Shown piece by piece: positions 1-9,956 of a DNA stretch of 64,000 bases. The stretch covers positions 19,037-83,036 of the forward strand of contig DUSN01000036.1 in the NCBI GenBank assembly GCA_012842605.1, read 5' to 3'. The number at the start of each line of letters is the position of its first letter. Position 1 is the stretch's first letter. The translations under genes were made by a program, and so were the position numbers. The DNA comes from Clostridiales bacterium (GTDB lineage: Bacteria > Bacillota > Clostridia > Caldicoprobacterales > DTU083). The notes beneath the pieces were generated by a model that saw only the letters and a list, made by a program, of their open reading frames with translations, made no database searches and was not told where the DNA came from.

Positions 1-1734
1 ATGAAGGGGTTTCAGATGCGGGAAATGGTTCTGGCAGGTCCCCGGCGCTTGATAGGAGAGGTTGTTTCCATAGAAGGTGAGTCAGCTACAATACAAGTAT
101 ATGAAGAAAGTGAAGGCCTGAAGGCCGGGCAGGACATACTGTCCACCGGAAAACCACTGTCCCTTAAGCTTGGCCCTGGCATCATCGGCAATATATTTGA
201 TGGTATCCAGAGACCTTTGAAATCTATTCATGAAATGTCTCCGGGATTTCTTCCTGCCGGTATAGGACTGATTTCCCTTGATGAAGAAAGGGAATGGGAG
301 ACTAAATTAACTGTTTCAGAAGGTCAATACCTTACTCAAGGCCAGGTTTTCGGAGAGGTGCAGGAGACTGCTTCTATTCTGCATAAGCTTATGGTTCCCC
401 CGGGAATAGAAGGAAAGGTGGAATATACGGCTCCAGACGGCAGTTACAATATAAGCCAGGTATTGGTCAGGCTGAGGAAACCTGATGGGGAACTGCATGA
501 ACTTAAAATGGTCCAGGAATGGCCGGTTCGCATTCCAAGGCCTGTTAAAGAGCGGCAGCCATTGCAGAAACCATTAATTACAGGCCAGCGTATTCTGGAT
601 ATGTTTTTCCCTATAGCCAAGGGAGGTACTGCTGCTATCCCGGGAGGATTTGGAACAGGAAAAACCATGCTGCAGCATCAATTGGCTAAGTGGTCGGATG
701 CAGACATAATTATATATGTAGGGTGCGGCGAACGGGGAAATGAAATGACCGAGGTGCTGGAGGATTTTCCGAAGCTTATAGACCCCAGAACCAAACGCTC
801 GCTGATGGAACGTACCGTGCTGATAGCAAATACATCAAACATGCCGGTGGCAGCCAGGGAAGCAAGTATATATACGGGAATTACCCTGGCGGAGTATTAC
901 CGCGACATGGGCTATCATGTGGCGATTATGGCGGATTCCACCTCCCGTTGGGCGGAGGCACTGCGTGAGATCTCAGGAAGGCTGGAAGAAATGCCGGCCG
1001 AAGAAGGCTATCCGGCTTATCTTCCTTCACGGTTGGCAGGGTTTTATGAGCGCGCCGGAGCAGTCGAGACATTGAGCGGCCAGGAAGGCTCCATTACCAT
1101 TATAGGAGCGGTTTCACCCCCGGGAGGGGATTTTTCTGAGCCTGTAACACAAAATACCAAGCGCTTTGTCGGCGCATTTCTCGCTCTCGACAGGAGCTTA
1201 GCCTACGCCAGACATTTTCCGGCTGTAAGCTGGCTGTCCAGTTATACCGGGTATATAGATCATCTTGCAGACTGGTATTCGGACAATGTAGCTCACGATG
1301 CCTTTGCTATCCGGACAAGGATGCTTAAGTTGCTTCATGAAGAAACCAAGCTGATGGAGATAGTCAAGCTTGTTGGCGAAGATGTTCTGCCCGACGATCA
1401 GAGATGGATACTGGAAGTTGCCAGGCTGATCAAGAACGGATTCATGAGCCAGAATGCCTATCACAATGAAGATGCTTACGTACCATTGAGCAAGCAATAT
1501 CGTATGATCAGCATTATAGATTATTTATACCATCGGGGAATGCAAGCTGTTAAAAAAGGAATTCCTGTTTCCGTGGTCAGGAATGGGGAGCTGTTTGAAA
1601 AACTGTTTCGTATGAAATACAACATACCCAACGACCGGCTGGAATTGTTCGATGGACTGGAAAGAGATATTGACAGCTTTTACGATAATTTGGAGAATAA
1701 ATATTCAGATGATTTTGAGAAGGTGAAACAGTGA
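1..1734 (+). CDS. ntpA: V-type ATP synthase subunit A (5' end outside window)
   Basis: Catalytic A subunit of the V1 head, which couples ATP hydrolysis or synthesis to ion movement through the membrane V0 ring. The P-loop GGFGTGKT lies at residues 215-222 of the visible frame, followed by the QHQLAKW and GERGNEM segments typical of the family. The protein opens inside the N-terminal beta barrel: the usual first strand (roughly 15-20 residues) is missing, so the Met codon at base 1 is internal and the true start lies upstream of the window. The stop codon overlaps the GTG start of subunit B, so the two are translationally coupled. The remaining subunits (I, K, E, C, F) presumably lie upstream. 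Family identification is very secure; only the start is missing. Confidence 0.96.
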   Translation: MKGFQMREMVLAGPRRLIGEVVSIEGESATIQVYEESEGLKAGQDILSTGKPLSLKLGPGIIGNIFDGIQRPLKSIHEMSPGFLPAGIGLISLDEEREWETKLTVSEGQYLTQGQVFGEVQETASILHKLMVPPGIEGKVEYTAPDGSYNISQVLVRLRKPDGELHELKMVQEWPVRIPRPVKERQPLQKPLITGQRILDMFFPIAKGGTAAIPGGFGTGKTMLQHQLAKWSDADIIIYVGCGERGNEMTEVLEDFPKLIDPRTKRSLMERTVLIANTSNMPVAAREASIYTGITLAEYYRDMGYHVAIMADSTSRWAEALREISGRLEEMPAEEGYPAYLPSRLAGFYERAGAVETLSGQEGSITIIGAVSPPGGDFSEPVTQNTKRFVGAFLALDRSLAYARHFPAVSWLSSYTGYIDHLADWYSDNVAHDAFAIRTRMLKLLHEETKLMEIVKLVGEDVLPDDQRWILEVARLIKNGFMSQNAYHNEDAYVPLSKQYRMISIIDYLYHRGMQAVKKGIPVSVVRNGELFEKLFRMKYNIPNDRLELFDGLERDIDSFYDNLENKYSDDFEKVKQ

Positions 1735-3107
1735 TTAAGGAGTATCTCCTTCTGGACAAGATAGAGGGACCGCTGATTTTTCTGTCCGGTGTCAGGGATG
1801 CAGCCTATGATGAGATGGTTAACATCCGCATTAAAGGTGAAGAGAGCGTTAAAAAGGGAAGAGTTGTCCTGATTGATGAGGACAGGGTAGTTATACAGGT
1901 GTTTGGCAGTACTACCGGGTTCTCAGTCAATAATGTCAGTATAAGATTTACCGGCCAGCCCATGACAATTTCCTTGTCCCCCAATATGCTGGGGCGCACC
2001 TTTGACGGTACCGGCCGGGTAATTGACGGGGCAGGCGAAATATACGGGGGCAAAAAAGCGGATATTAACAGCCGTCCAATAAACCCGGTAGACAGGATAT
2101 ACCCCCGCAACTTTATACAAACCGGAATATCTTCTATTGATTTGCTTATGACCTTGATAAGAGGACAAAAGCTGCCCATTTTTTCGGGCAGTGGTTTGCC
2201 GCATAATGAACTGGCAGTACAGATAATCAACCAGGCTAAGATTGCCTCTGATAACGGCAGAGAATTTGCCATGGTTTTTGCTGCCATGGGAGTAAAGCAT
2301 GATGATGCAGATTACTTCAGGAGAAGTTTTATGCAATCCGGTGTCATGGAAAGGGTTGTCATGTTTATAAACACTGCTGATGATCCCATAGTAGAACGTA
2401 TCACCACTCCCAGGTGCGCGTTAACAGCGGCCGAGTACCTTGCTTTTGAACTGGGAATGCATATTCTGGTGATTATGACTGATATGACAAGCTATTGTGA
2501 GGCCCTCCGGGAAATATCATCCTCAAGGGAAGAGATTCCCAGCCGAAAGGGCTACCCTGGTTATCTGTATTCCGACCTGGCCAGCCTGTATGAACGAGCG
2601 GGCATGATGAAAGGCAAAAAGGGTTCAATAACGCAAATACCCATATTAACAATGCCCAATGATGATATTACCCATCCGGTACCGGACCTTACAGGCTTTA
2701 TAACCGAAGGTCAGATAGTATTGAGCAGGGATTTGTATCAAAGCGGCATTTATCCGCCAATAAACATTCTTCCGTCACTGTCCCGCCTTATGAAGGACGG
2801 AATAGGAGAAGAATATACAAGAGGGGATCATCCAGAAGTGGCTGATCAGATTTTTTCTGCATACTCAAAGGTTCGGGAAGTTGTTGACCTTGCACAGGTT
2901 ATAGGGGAGGATGAGCTGTCGGAAACAGACCGCAAATATTTGGAGTTTGGCAAAAGGTTTGAGGAAACATTTATCCGGCAGAGGCCGGATGAAAACCGGG
3001 AAATCTATGATACACTGAATCTGGCATGGGAACTCCTGTCCATCCTGCCTGCCGGAGAGCTTAATCGAATCAAGCCTGAAACGCTTGAGAAATATTACAG
3101 GAAGTGA
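1731..3107 (+). CDS. ntpB: V-type ATP synthase subunit B
   Basis: Non-catalytic B subunit of the V1 head, 458 residues, which alternates with subunit A in the hexamer. The family hallmarks are present: an N-terminal barrel, the [10 protein letters not shown] segment, the degenerate nucleotide loop [10 protein letters not shown] near residue 152 in place of a true Walker A, and the segment around [20 protein letters not shown]. Translation starts at a GTG that overlaps the stop of subunit A by four bases, with a purine-rich AAGGTG just upstream. Subunit D follows after a few bases, so A-B-D form one transcription unit. Confidence 0.97.
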   Translation: MIKEYLLLDKIEGPLIFLSGVRDAAYDEMVNIRIKGEESVKKGRVVLIDEDRVVIQVFGSTTGFSVNNVSIRFTGQPMTISLSPNMLGRTFDGTGRVIDGAGEIYGGKKADINSRPINPVDRIYPRNFIQTGISSIDLLMTLIRGQKLPIFSGSGLPHNELAVQIINQAKIASDNGREFAMVFAAMGVKHDDADYFRRSFMQSGVMERVVMFINTADDPIVERITTPRCALTAAEYLAFELGMHILVIMTDMTSYCEALREISSSREEIPSRKGYPGYLYSDLASLYERAGMMKGKKGSITQIPILTMPNDDITHPVPDLTGFITEGQIVLSRDLYQSGIYPPINILPSLSRLMKDGIGEEYTRGDHPEVADQIFSAYSKVREVVDLAQVIGEDELSETDRKYLEFGKRFEETFIRQRPDENREIYDTLNLAWELLSILPAGELNRIKPETLEKYYRK

Positions 3108-3112
3108 TTGCA

Positions 3113-3751
3113 ATGACCGAAAGGACGCCAACCAAATCCAATCTTATGAGAGCCCAGCTTTCACTGCAATTATCTCAGAAGGCATATGAGCTGCTGGACC
3201 GCAAGAGGAATGTTCTTATTCGTGAAATGATGAACATGATAAGCCGGGCACGGGATATCCAGGATAGGATTGATGAAACCTTCTCTGTAGCCTACCGGGC
3301 ATTGCAAATGGCTAATATTACAATGGGCATACGGGCGGTGGAGGATATTGCTCTTTCCATACCTGAGGAGACAAATTTTGAAATATTGATGAAAAGCGTC
3401 ATGGGTGTGGAAATTCCCGGCGTCAGGTTTAAGCAGGAGGGGTTAGCGCCTCACTATAGTTTCTTTCATACCAATAATGCCCTTGATGTGGCATTGCTGA
3501 GTTTCCAGAAAGTAAAATATCTGATATTTGAGCTTGGTGAAATTGAAAATTCCATATACAGACTGGCCGGTGAGATTAAAAAGACTCAGAAACGCACCAA
3601 TGCGCTCCAAAATATACAAATTCCCAAATACCGTGAACTGGTGAAAATAATACAGGAAGCCCTGGATGAAAAGGACAGGGAAGAGTTCTTCAGGCTGAAA
3701 ATGGTAAAAAAGAAAAAAGTTGCAAATTTGCAGGAAATTATTCATATATAA
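3113..3751 (+). CDS. ntpD: V-type ATP synthase subunit D
   Basis: Central rotor-stalk subunit D of the V-ATPase, 212 residues, which links the catalytic head to the membrane ring. It has the conserved opening TPTKSNLMRAQLSLQLSQKAYELL, a long N-terminal helix and a matching C-terminal helix that pair as an antiparallel coiled coil. The ATG at 3113 is preferred because AGGAAG lies about nine bases upstream; an in-frame GTG at 3104 overlaps the stop of subunit B and cannot be excluded. It is the last V-ATPase gene here. The next gene has its own promoter-like sequence. Confidence 0.95.
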   Translation: MTERTPTKSNLMRAQLSLQLSQKAYELLDRKRNVLIREMMNMISRARDIQDRIDETFSVAYRALQMANITMGIRAVEDIALSIPEETNFEILMKSVMGVEIPGVRFKQEGLAPHYSFFHTNNALDVALLSFQKVKYLIFELGEIENSIYRLAGEIKKTQKRTNALQNIQIPKYRELVKIIQEALDEKDREEFFRLKMVKKKKVANLQEIIHI

Positions 3752-3773
3752 GGCAAACTCCTTCATATATCAT

Positions 3774-3802
3774 TTGCATATAGGCTGGATGTAGGATATA
3801 AT
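3774..3802 (+). promoter_or_regulatory. Candidate sigma-A promoter of the darA operon
   Basis: TTGCAT and a perfect TATAAT are separated by 17 bases, about 70 bases before darA. It would separate the darA-holB-ricT-ferredoxin unit from the V-ATPase operon. Confidence 0.5.
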
Positions 3803-3871
3803 TAAAGTACCAATAAATCTCAAAAACAGCCTGATAGTTTGTTTGAACTATTTTGAAGGAGGTTCTGCTGT

Positions 3872-4201
3872 ATGAAGTTGATAATAGCCATTGTGCAGGA
3901 TGAGGATGCTCAGAAACTAACAACAACCTTGATGAATGACGGATACAGTGTGACCAAACTTGCTACAACCGGCGGCTTTCTAAGGGCGGGAAACACTACA
4001 TTCCTCATAGGTGTTGATCAGGAAAGACTGGACCATGCCCTGGAGCTTATAGAAAAGGCTTGCAAGAGCAGAAAGCAGGTTGCTACTTCCCCATCGCCGA
4101 TTGCAGGTGCAGCAGGCGTATATGTACCCTATCCCGTTGAGGTAACAGTAGGCGGAGCTACAGTATTTGTGGTGGATGTAGAGGCGTTTATAAAATTCTG
4201 A
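3872..4201 (+). CDS. darA: Cyclic di-AMP receptor DarA (PstA/YaaQ family)
   Basis: Small trimeric PII-like protein of 109 residues that binds cyclic di-AMP in firmicutes; its downstream partner is still not settled. The sequence has the family's ferredoxin-like fold pattern: an MKLIIAIVQDEDA first strand, the TTGGFLRAGNTTFLIGV segment that forms the nucleotide pocket, and a C-terminal strand VGGATVFVVDVEAF. A strong AAGGAGG lies before the ATG. It heads the order yaaQ-holB-yaaT as in B. subtilis, though the small yaaR gene found there is absent. Confidence 0.95.
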   Translation: MKLIIAIVQDEDAQKLTTTLMNDGYSVTKLATTGGFLRAGNTTFLIGVDQERLDHALELIEKACKSRKQVATSPSPIAGAAGVYVPYPVEVTVGGATVFVVDVEAFIKF

Positions 4202-4243
4202 CATATTATCAGGTTGAAAAGTGTATATGGAGAGGGCATTTAA

Positions 4244-5212
4244 ATGAATGCAAATAATATACTTGGACAATCATCGCTTATTTCCAAGATGGAGAGGATT
4301 CTGGCAGGCGGGCGGATTGTCCATGCTTATTTATTTACGGGTCCGGCTGGGATTGGCAAAAAGACTATGAGCAATCTGCTGGCACAAGCGCTGATTTGTA
4401 ATGAACCGGGAGACAAGCCCTGCAACAGATGCAGTACATGCCGTCAGTTTTTGAGCGGGAATCACCCTGATGTAATATGGATACGACGTCCGGAGGATAA
4501 GACGGGCATAATAGTAGATCAGATACGCAGCATGCAGGCTATTATCAAGGTAAAACCTTATCAAGCCGGAAAACGAATTTGTTTTATTGAAAATGCACAT
4601 CTTATGACAGAACAGGCTCAAAATGCTTTATTGAAGACACTGGAGGAACCTCCTTCATATACTGTGTTTTTTTTGCTCTCTGACAATACAAGCACCCTTC
4701 TGCCCACAATAGTATCACGGTGCCAGGTTTTCAGGGTAGGGAGCTTGTCAAGGGAAACTATAAAAGATATCCTTAATCAGCGCCTGGGAATTTCATTTGA
4801 GGAAGCCGGAACCTACGCTGCCTTGTCTCAGGGCAACCCGGGAAAGGCTATCTCCCTGGCTGGGGACGAAGTATTCCGCAGCTGCCGCGAAAAGCTGATA
4901 AATAGTTTGTCACAGGCAGGATCATTGAAGATATTAGATATATATGGACTGTTTGATGAAAATAAAGAGCATATAGATGAGCTTCTGGATATTTTAGAGG
5001 CTTGGTTCCGTGATTTGTTGATTTATCGTGAAACCAAAGATGCAAGCTTAGTTGTTAATTTGGATAAGATGCCGCAGATTGTCCGGCAGAGTTCAAACTT
5101 TACAAGCTGGGAACTAAAGAAAATGCTGGAAAATGTGGCCTTTAGCAGGAAAGTACTGAAGAGTAACTGCAATTATCAGCTAACCATAGAGAATATGCTT
5201 TTGAGTTTTTAA
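4244..5212 (+). CDS. holB: DNA polymerase III subunit delta'
   Basis: Clamp-loader subunit of 322 residues that helps place the beta sliding clamp on DNA. Visible features are a P-loop-like GPAGIGKKT at residues 33-41, a zinc module formed by Cys52, Cys60, Cys63 and Cys66, the AQNALLKTLEEPP helix near residue 125 and the SRC motif of sensor 1/arginine finger near residue 155. The C-terminal collar region is diverged, as usual in this family. It lies between darA and ricT, the same order as in Bacillus. Confidence 0.95.
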   Translation: MNANNILGQSSLISKMERILAGGRIVHAYLFTGPAGIGKKTMSNLLAQALICNEPGDKPCNRCSTCRQFLSGNHPDVIWIRRPEDKTGIIVDQIRSMQAIIKVKPYQAGKRICFIENAHLMTEQAQNALLKTLEEPPSYTVFFLLSDNTSTLLPTIVSRCQVFRVGSLSRETIKDILNQRLGISFEEAGTYAALSQGNPGKAISLAGDEVFRSCREKLINSLSQAGSLKILDIYGLFDENKEHIDELLDILEAWFRDLLIYRETKDASLVVNLDKMPQIVRQSSNFTSWELKKMLENVAFSRKVLKSNCNYQLTIENMLLSF

Positions 5213-5223
5213 GGAGGAGCATA

Positions 5224-6117
5224 ATGCAGCTCGTAGTTGGAATCAGATTCAAAAAAGTAGGTAAGATATATTATTTTGGCCCAAACGGATTAGACTTAAA
5301 TGAAGGGGATCACGTAATCGTGGAAACAGCCCGGGGCATAGAATATGGTGAGGTAGTAGTAAAACCGAAGCTTGTTCCTGAAGAGGAAATAGTGTCACCT
5401 CTTAAATCTGTCATCAGAAAGGCAACTGCAGAAGATGAAAAGCAGGTTATTAAGAATAGGCAAAAAGAGGAGGAAGCCTTTAAGACAGGAGAAGAAAAGA
5501 TTGCTGCCCATAATTTACCTATGAATCTGGTAGATGTGGAGCTTACTTTTGACAACAGCAAGCTGATATTCTACTTTACTGCAGAAGGGCGCATAGACTT
5601 CCGTGAACTGGTCAGGGATTTGGCAGCTGTATTTAAAACACGGATAGAACTGCGGCAGATTGGTGTCCGGGATGAAGCCAAGATGCTGGGAGGTCTGGGG
5701 CCTTGCGGCCTGACCCTATGCTGCAGCACTTTTATGGGAGATTTTCATCCTGTTTCCATAAAAATGGCTAAAGAACAGAATCTATCTTTGAATCCTTCAA
5801 AGATATCGGGGCTATGCGGTAGATTGATGTGCTGCCTGAAGTATGAGCAGGATTATTATGAGTATGTTCGAAAAAATATGCCTAAAGTCGGGCAGGAAGT
5901 ATCAACGCCGGAAGGACCGGCTATTGTGCTTGAGACCAATCTTCTGACTCAGAAAGTAAAGGTTAAAATTATCTCGGAAGACAGCGTGGTTGACCTCAAG
6001 GAATATCATTCAAATGAAATCCAATTCGTAAGTCAGCAAACTGATCAGGATTCGATAGAGGAAGAAGATGAAAAACTGCTGATAAATGAAGAGTTTCAAT
6101 CTCTTTTGGATGATTAA
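5224..6117 (+). CDS. ricT: PSP1-domain protein RicT (YaaT)
   Basis: Member of the RicA-RicF-RicT complex, which in B. subtilis carries iron-sulfur clusters and affects RNase Y-dependent mRNA maturation, competence and Spo0A phosphorylation. The 297-residue protein has the PSP1 core with six conserved cysteines in two groups, Cys161/166/167 and Cys198/203/204. The acidic C-terminal tail is variable. AAGGAGG sits seven bases before the ATG. RicA and RicF are not in the window. A ferredoxin gene follows about 90 bases downstream, a fitting neighbour for an iron-sulfur protein, though a functional link is only inference. Confidence 0.93.
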   Translation: MQLVVGIRFKKVGKIYYFGPNGLDLNEGDHVIVETARGIEYGEVVVKPKLVPEEEIVSPLKSVIRKATAEDEKQVIKNRQKEEEAFKTGEEKIAAHNLPMNLVDVELTFDNSKLIFYFTAEGRIDFRELVRDLAAVFKTRIELRQIGVRDEAKMLGGLGPCGLTLCCSTFMGDFHPVSIKMAKEQNLSLNPSKISGLCGRLMCCLKYEQDYYEYVRKNMPKVGQEVSTPEGPAIVLETNLLTQKVKVKIISEDSVVDLKEYHSNEIQFVSQQTDQDSIEEEDEKLLINEEFQSLLDD

Positions 6118-6207
6118 CTTAATAAGTTAAAATTTTGCTTTTATTATTATGCATTTAATGATAAAATATTGGCGAATTAACAAGGGGTTTGTGAGGAGGT
6201 GACTTCA

Positions 6208-6375
6208 ATGGCCTATGTAATCAGCGAGGATTGCATTGCATGCGGTGTCTGCCAGTCTGAATGCCCTGTCGATGCTATTTCTGAGGGTGACATTTATGTC
6301 ATTAACCCGGATCTGTGCACAGAATGCGGCGCATGTGCAGATGCTTGTCCGGTAGGTGCACCTCAGCCCGAATAA
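6208..6375 (+). CDS. 2[4Fe-4S] ferredoxin
   Basis: Small 55-residue electron carrier of the clostridial type. Eight cysteines fall in two classic groups: Cys9-Cys12-Cys15-Cys19 and Cys37-Cys40-Cys43-Cys47, each of the form CxxCxxCxxxCP, holding two 4Fe-4S clusters. The ATG follows GAGGAGGTG with normal spacing. The protein is too short for many gene finders. A hairpin terminator follows directly, so it closes the darA-holB-ricT unit or forms its own short transcript. Redox partners cannot be told from the sequence. Confidence 0.96.
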   Translation: MAYVISEDCIACGVCQSECPVDAISEGDIYVINPDLCTECGACADACPVGAPQPE

Positions 6376-6390
6376 TAGAATTTCAAAAGA

Positions 6391-6423
6391 AAGACTTGAT
6401 CATTAAGACCAGGTCTTTTTTTT
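6391..6423 (+). terminator. Rho-independent terminator after ferredoxin gene
   Basis: An 8-bp stem (AAGACTTG / CAGGTCTT, one G-U pair) is followed by a run of eight T. Confidence 0.85.
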
Positions 6424-6537
6424 GTATGCATTTTTATAAATTGTCTTTTATCTGTCAATATTTTTAAGAAATAATGCAGGAATTCGACAAAGAACGGCGA
6501 ATAGCTTTATCAGAATAAATGTAGGGTGGTGAAGTGA

Positions 6538-9087
6538 ATGCGCCGGTTTTTGGCATTCATTATTAGTTTCTTGGTAGCTCTGAATTTTACATTGGTAAAG
6601 CCGGCATATGCAGCGGTAGATTACAATATAATAAAAGTCAAATTATCTTCCATGGGTACACCAACGAGCATTGAAGTAACCGTTGAAGGTGACTATTCAA
6701 TAAAAGAGAACTCTTCTATTGCTTTAGAGCAGAAGAAAACATATACCATAAAATTAAATAATGGCAGTCTTGTTTTAACAGACGGCACCAATAGCTGGAC
6801 TCTCGGCACCAAGTTTACCTTTATCCGCAATTATGGCAGCCTGAAAGTTAAAAACGCTTCTTATGGTTTGGTTAACTATCTTGGGGATATGGAGGTCCGG
6901 ATAGAAAGCAATTACATAACCTTAGTCAATCATGTCCATCTTGAGCTGTATTTGTATGGAGTAGTACCCTATGAGATGTCTAACAGCTGGCCGATGGAAG
7001 CGTTGAAAGCACAAGCCATTTCAGCCCGCACTTTTGCGGTGGACAAAATTAAGACAAGATCCAGCCAGTACTACCATCTTGTTGATACCCAAAGCAGCCA
7101 GGTATATGAGGGTTACAATAAGGCTATGGCTAATTGCATAGAGGCAGTAAATCAAACCATGGGCCAGGTTTTGATGTATGAAAGCAGTTTTGCTCAAACT
7201 TTCTATTCTGCCAGCAATGGAGGAATGACTGAAAGGGCAGGAAACATATTTTCCCAGGACTTTCCGTACCTTGTTGTAAAACCAGATTCCTACGATATAG
7301 AAAATCCTTCTAATAATAAGGCAAGATGGGAGGTCAAATATTACAAGACGCCGGTCAACACCGAACTCAGCAACAAGATAGTGGCAAATATTAAAACTTC
7401 TCTTGGCAATAAAGGATACAGCACTGCAGATTCTGATATTAAAGTCAAAAGCTTAAAGGAATTTGTAATTAACTATAATGACAGCGGCCGTCTTGATAAC
7501 GGCAAGCTGACAGTTGTTGTGGATGCTAAGAGAAAGTCGGACGGAAAGACAGTAACTGTAGAAGAGGCAGTTTCCCTGACAAAGAATAATACCAGGTCAA
7601 TTTTAAGCCTTTACAGTTTATTATTCCAGGTTGAGGATGCCGGGGATCACTTCTTGTTTAAAGGTGGCGGATATGGCCATGGAGTAGGAATGAGCCAGTA
7701 TGGTGCTCAGTATATGGCCAAACAGGGGATGAACAGTGATCAAATTCTCCAGTTCTACTATCCCGGTACAGTAATTGGCGAACTAGATATTCAGCCTCCT
7801 CCGAATCCTGACAGTACTCCTGCTCCGACATCTACGCCGGAACCTACTGTAAGTCCTTCTCAGACCCCTGCTCCTACAGCAACACCAACACCTAATACGA
7901 CACCTACACCAACGCCTCAGCCGACGGCAACACCTACACCCAAGCCGACGGCGACACCTGCGCCTACAGCTTCTCCTGCACCATCCTATGGTACAGTGAA
8001 GGTTAATACTTCATTAAACGTCAGGAAGGGGCCGGGTACCAGTTATCAGGTGATTGGGTCCTTAACAAATAACACTAAGGTAGAAATTTTAGAAAAGTCA
8101 GGTGAGTGGTATAAGGTTAAAAAGGGCAGTCTGACAGGTTATGTAAGTGCAAAATACATTGTACTGGATCCGCCTAAGCAGCCTGATCCTCCCAGCGATC
8201 CCGGACAACCGGGGACACCGCCAGTTGATCCGGCGCTTCCTCCAGATAAGGATAAGATAGGTATAGTTACGGCCAGTTCACTGAACATTCGAAGCGGGCC
8301 AGGCACCAATAATCATAAGGTGGGCATGGTAATCAAAGGGCAAAAGGTAACAGTGCATGAAAAGGTCGGTGACTGGTACAAAATAACTTATAACGGAATA
8401 CAAGGGTATGTACATAGTTCCTACATAAAACTGCAGGAAAGTAATGAAACCCCAGCCGCTGGGAAGACCGGTACAGTAACTGCCAGCAGCCTGAACGTCC
8501 GCTCCGGGCCTGGTACCGGTTATTCCAAAGTTGGCAGCCTGTCTAAAGGAACAACGGTAACGATATTGTCATCCAGCAATGGATGGTACAAGATACAAAA
8601 AGGCAGTCTTGTAGGATATGTAAGCGGGGATTATCTGGATGTAAAGCAGTCTCAACAGCCAGAGGAAACTGAAAAACCAACAACTGTTACGGCAACAGTA
8701 ACAGCCAGCAGCCTGAACGTCCGCTCCGGGCCTGGTACCGGTTATTCCAAAGTTGGCAGCCTGTCTAAAGGAACAACAGTAACGATATTGTCATCCAGCA
8801 ATGGGTGGTACAAGATACAAAAAGGCAGTCTTGTAGGATATGTAAGCGGGGATTATCTTAAAATAAGCCAATCACAGCCAAGTGATCGGGGAGGCTCAAC
8901 GAAGACAGGTGTCGTAACAGCCAGCAGCCTGAATGTACGTTCCGGTGCGGGTACCAGTTATAAAATAATAGGCGGGCTGAAGCGTGACACGAAGATTGAA
9001 ATTTTAGGCACCAGCGGCAGTTGGTACAAGATACGATACAATAGTCTTACCGGATATGTGCATAAAGACTATGTAAAGCTTAATTAA
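6538..9087 (+). CDS. Secreted SpoIID/LytB-domain protein with five SH3b repeats
   Basis: Predicted exported cell-wall protein of 849 residues. A signal peptide ends near AYAA (residue 26). A SpoIID/LytB domain (about residues 90-415) carries the family's [21 protein letters not shown] and [11 protein letters not shown] segments. Then come a Thr/Pro-rich linker (about 420-485) and five bacterial SH3 domains (starting near 486, 578, 646, 720 and 795), each with the [10 protein letters not shown] core and a GYV ending. SpoIID proteins act on denuded glycan strands as lytic transglycosylases, and SH3b domains usually bind wall. This is not the sporulation SpoIID proper, which is encoded at 49251. 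SH3 units 3 and 4 are nearly identical at DNA level. GTAGGGTGG precedes the ATG. Confidence 0.93.
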   Translation: MRRFLAFIISFLVALNFTLVKPAYAAVDYNIIKVKLSSMGTPTSIEVTVEGDYSIKENSSIALEQKKTYTIKLNNGSLVLTDGTNSWTLGTKFTFIRNYGSLKVKNASYGLVNYLGDMEVRIESNYITLVNHVHLELYLYGVVPYEMSNSWPMEALKAQAISARTFAVDKIKTRSSQYYHLVDTQSSQVYEGYNKAMANCIEAVNQTMGQVLMYESSFAQTFYSASNGGMTERAGNIFSQDFPYLVVKPDSYDIENPSNNKARWEVKYYKTPVNTELSNKIVANIKTSLGNKGYSTADSDIKVKSLKEFVINYNDSGRLDNGKLTVVVDAKRKSDGKTVTVEEAVSLTKNNTRSILSLYSLLFQVEDAGDHFLFKGGGYGHGVGMSQYGAQYMAKQGMNSDQILQFYYPGTVIGELDIQPPPNPDSTPAPTSTPEPTVSPSQTPAPTATPTPNTTPTPTPQPTATPTPKPTATPAPTASPAPSYGTVKVNTSLNVRKGPGTSYQVIGSLTNNTKVEILEKSGEWYKVKKGSLTGYVSAKYIVLDPPKQPDPPSDPGQPGTPPVDPALPPDKDKIGIVTASSLNIRSGPGTNNHKVGMVIKGQKVTVHEKVGDWYKITYNGIQGYVHSSYIKLQESNETPAAGKTGTVTASSLNVRSGPGTGYSKVGSLSKGTTVTILSSSNGWYKIQKGSLVGYVSGDYLDVKQSQQPEETEKPTTVTATVTASSLNVRSGPGTGYSKVGSLSKGTTVTILSSSNGWYKIQKGSLVGYVSGDYLKISQSQPSDRGGSTKTGVVTASSLNVRSGAGTSYKIIGGLKRDTKIEILGTSGSWYKIRYNSLTGYVHKDYVKLN
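8476..8636 (+). repeat. Tandem duplication within SH3 domain region, copy 1
   Basis: 161 bp that recur at 8698-8858 with three mismatches; the unit length is 222 bp. It encodes SH3b unit 3. Confidence 0.95.
8698..8858 (+). repeat. Tandem duplication within SH3 domain region, copy 2
   Basis: Second copy of the 161-bp repeat, coding for SH3b unit 4. The neighbouring SH3 units are far more diverged, so this pair is recent or kept alike by gene conversion. Confidence 0.95.
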
Positions 9088-9098
9088 ATTAAAGCAAA

Positions 9099-9128
9099 AA
9101 CAGCCGGTTTAGTGCCGGCTGTTTTTTT
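9099..9128 (+). terminator. Terminator after SpoIID/SH3 gene
   Basis: Perfect 9-bp stem AACAGCCGG / CCGGCTGTT, 7-base loop, then a T run. Confidence 0.92.
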
Positions 9129-9246
9129 ATTGCTGAAAGTATCTCAAATGATGTATATTGTATTGTGACTTTATCACCGAATACGTTTACTTTTTTGAAA
9201 TTAAGGTTAATTATAAACATATACTGTATAACTGGAGGTGTGACAG

Positions 9247-9936
9247 CTGAAGGACAGTCTTTTTTTTATATCTGTTTTTCTGGAAGGATTGGCATCTTTT
9301 TTGTCGCCTTGTGTGCTGCCGCTGATTCCTGCATATATGACATACATGACGGGACAATCGGTGGAGCTTGCTGCAAGTAATGAAAAGCACCATAAAAGAC
9401 TGATAATAAATGCACTGGCATTCATTTTAGGGTTTACCATTGTTTTTGTATTACTTGGTGCGGCAGCCACTAAACTTGGTTCTTACCTGCTCAGGCACCA
9501 GAATGTGATCAGGAAGATCAGTGGTGTGCTCATTATTCTGTTTGGTTTCTTTCATGCAGGATGGCTCCCAATACGATTTCTGAATTATGAAAGACGGCTG
9601 CAGGTGCGTACGAAGAGGCCGGGATTGATAACATCACTGCTTATTGGCATGGCCTTCAGTATTGGGTGGACCCCTTGCATAGGCCCTGTCTTGACATCCG
9701 TGCTGATTTTAGCAGCCAATACCCAGACATTATCAAAAGGAATGCTGCTTCTTGCAGTGTATTCACTTGGTCTGGGTTTGCCTTTTCTTATTTTGGCTGC
9801 GGGTTTGCGTTACTTATGGAAATATCTGAAGATAATGAATCGATATATGGGAATTATTAAAAGGCTGAGTGGAATTATACTAATCATTATAGGCATTATG
9901 ATATACTTTAATTTGTTTGCCATACTGGCTTATTAA
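9247..9936 (+). CDS. ccdA: CcdA-family thiol-disulfide transporter
   Basis: Polytopic membrane protein, 229 residues, that passes reducing power from cytoplasmic thioredoxin to extracytoplasmic thioredoxin-like proteins. It shows the family's LASFLSPCVLPLIPAY motif at the end of helix 1 and the matching IGWTPCIGPVLT motif in helix 4; the two cysteines form the redox pair. There is no ATG, GTG or TTG that keeps the whole first helix. The only in-frame codon with a fitting ribosome site is CTG at 9247, six bases after GGAGGTG (9234-9240). The TTG at 9289 would remove half of helix 1 and has GGAAGG with almost no spacing. The next gene encodes its likely thioredoxin partner. Confidence 0.88.
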   Translation: MKDSLFFISVFLEGLASFLSPCVLPLIPAYMTYMTGQSVELAASNEKHHKRLIINALAFILGFTIVFVLLGAAATKLGSYLLRHQNVIRKISGVLIILFGFFHAGWLPIRFLNYERRLQVRTKRPGLITSLLIGMAFSIGWTPCIGPVLTSVLILAANTQTLSKGMLLLAVYSLGLGLPFLILAAGLRYLWKYLKIMNRYMGIIKRLSGIILIIIGIMIYFNLFAILAY

Positions 9937-9956
9937 AGCTTGGGAGGATACAGGAT

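Noticed and set aside
1805..2336. Long antisense reading frames inside ntpB
   Set aside because: They are mirror frames of a strongly conserved coding region, without ribosome sites.
8476..8858. Repeats that might be taken for a CRISPR or satellite array
   Set aside because: They are in-frame coding repeats of SH3 domains with 222-bp period.
9163..9180. Rex or Crp-like operator (GTGA-CTTTA-TCAC) before ccdA
   Set aside because: Half-sites are out of register with either consensus.
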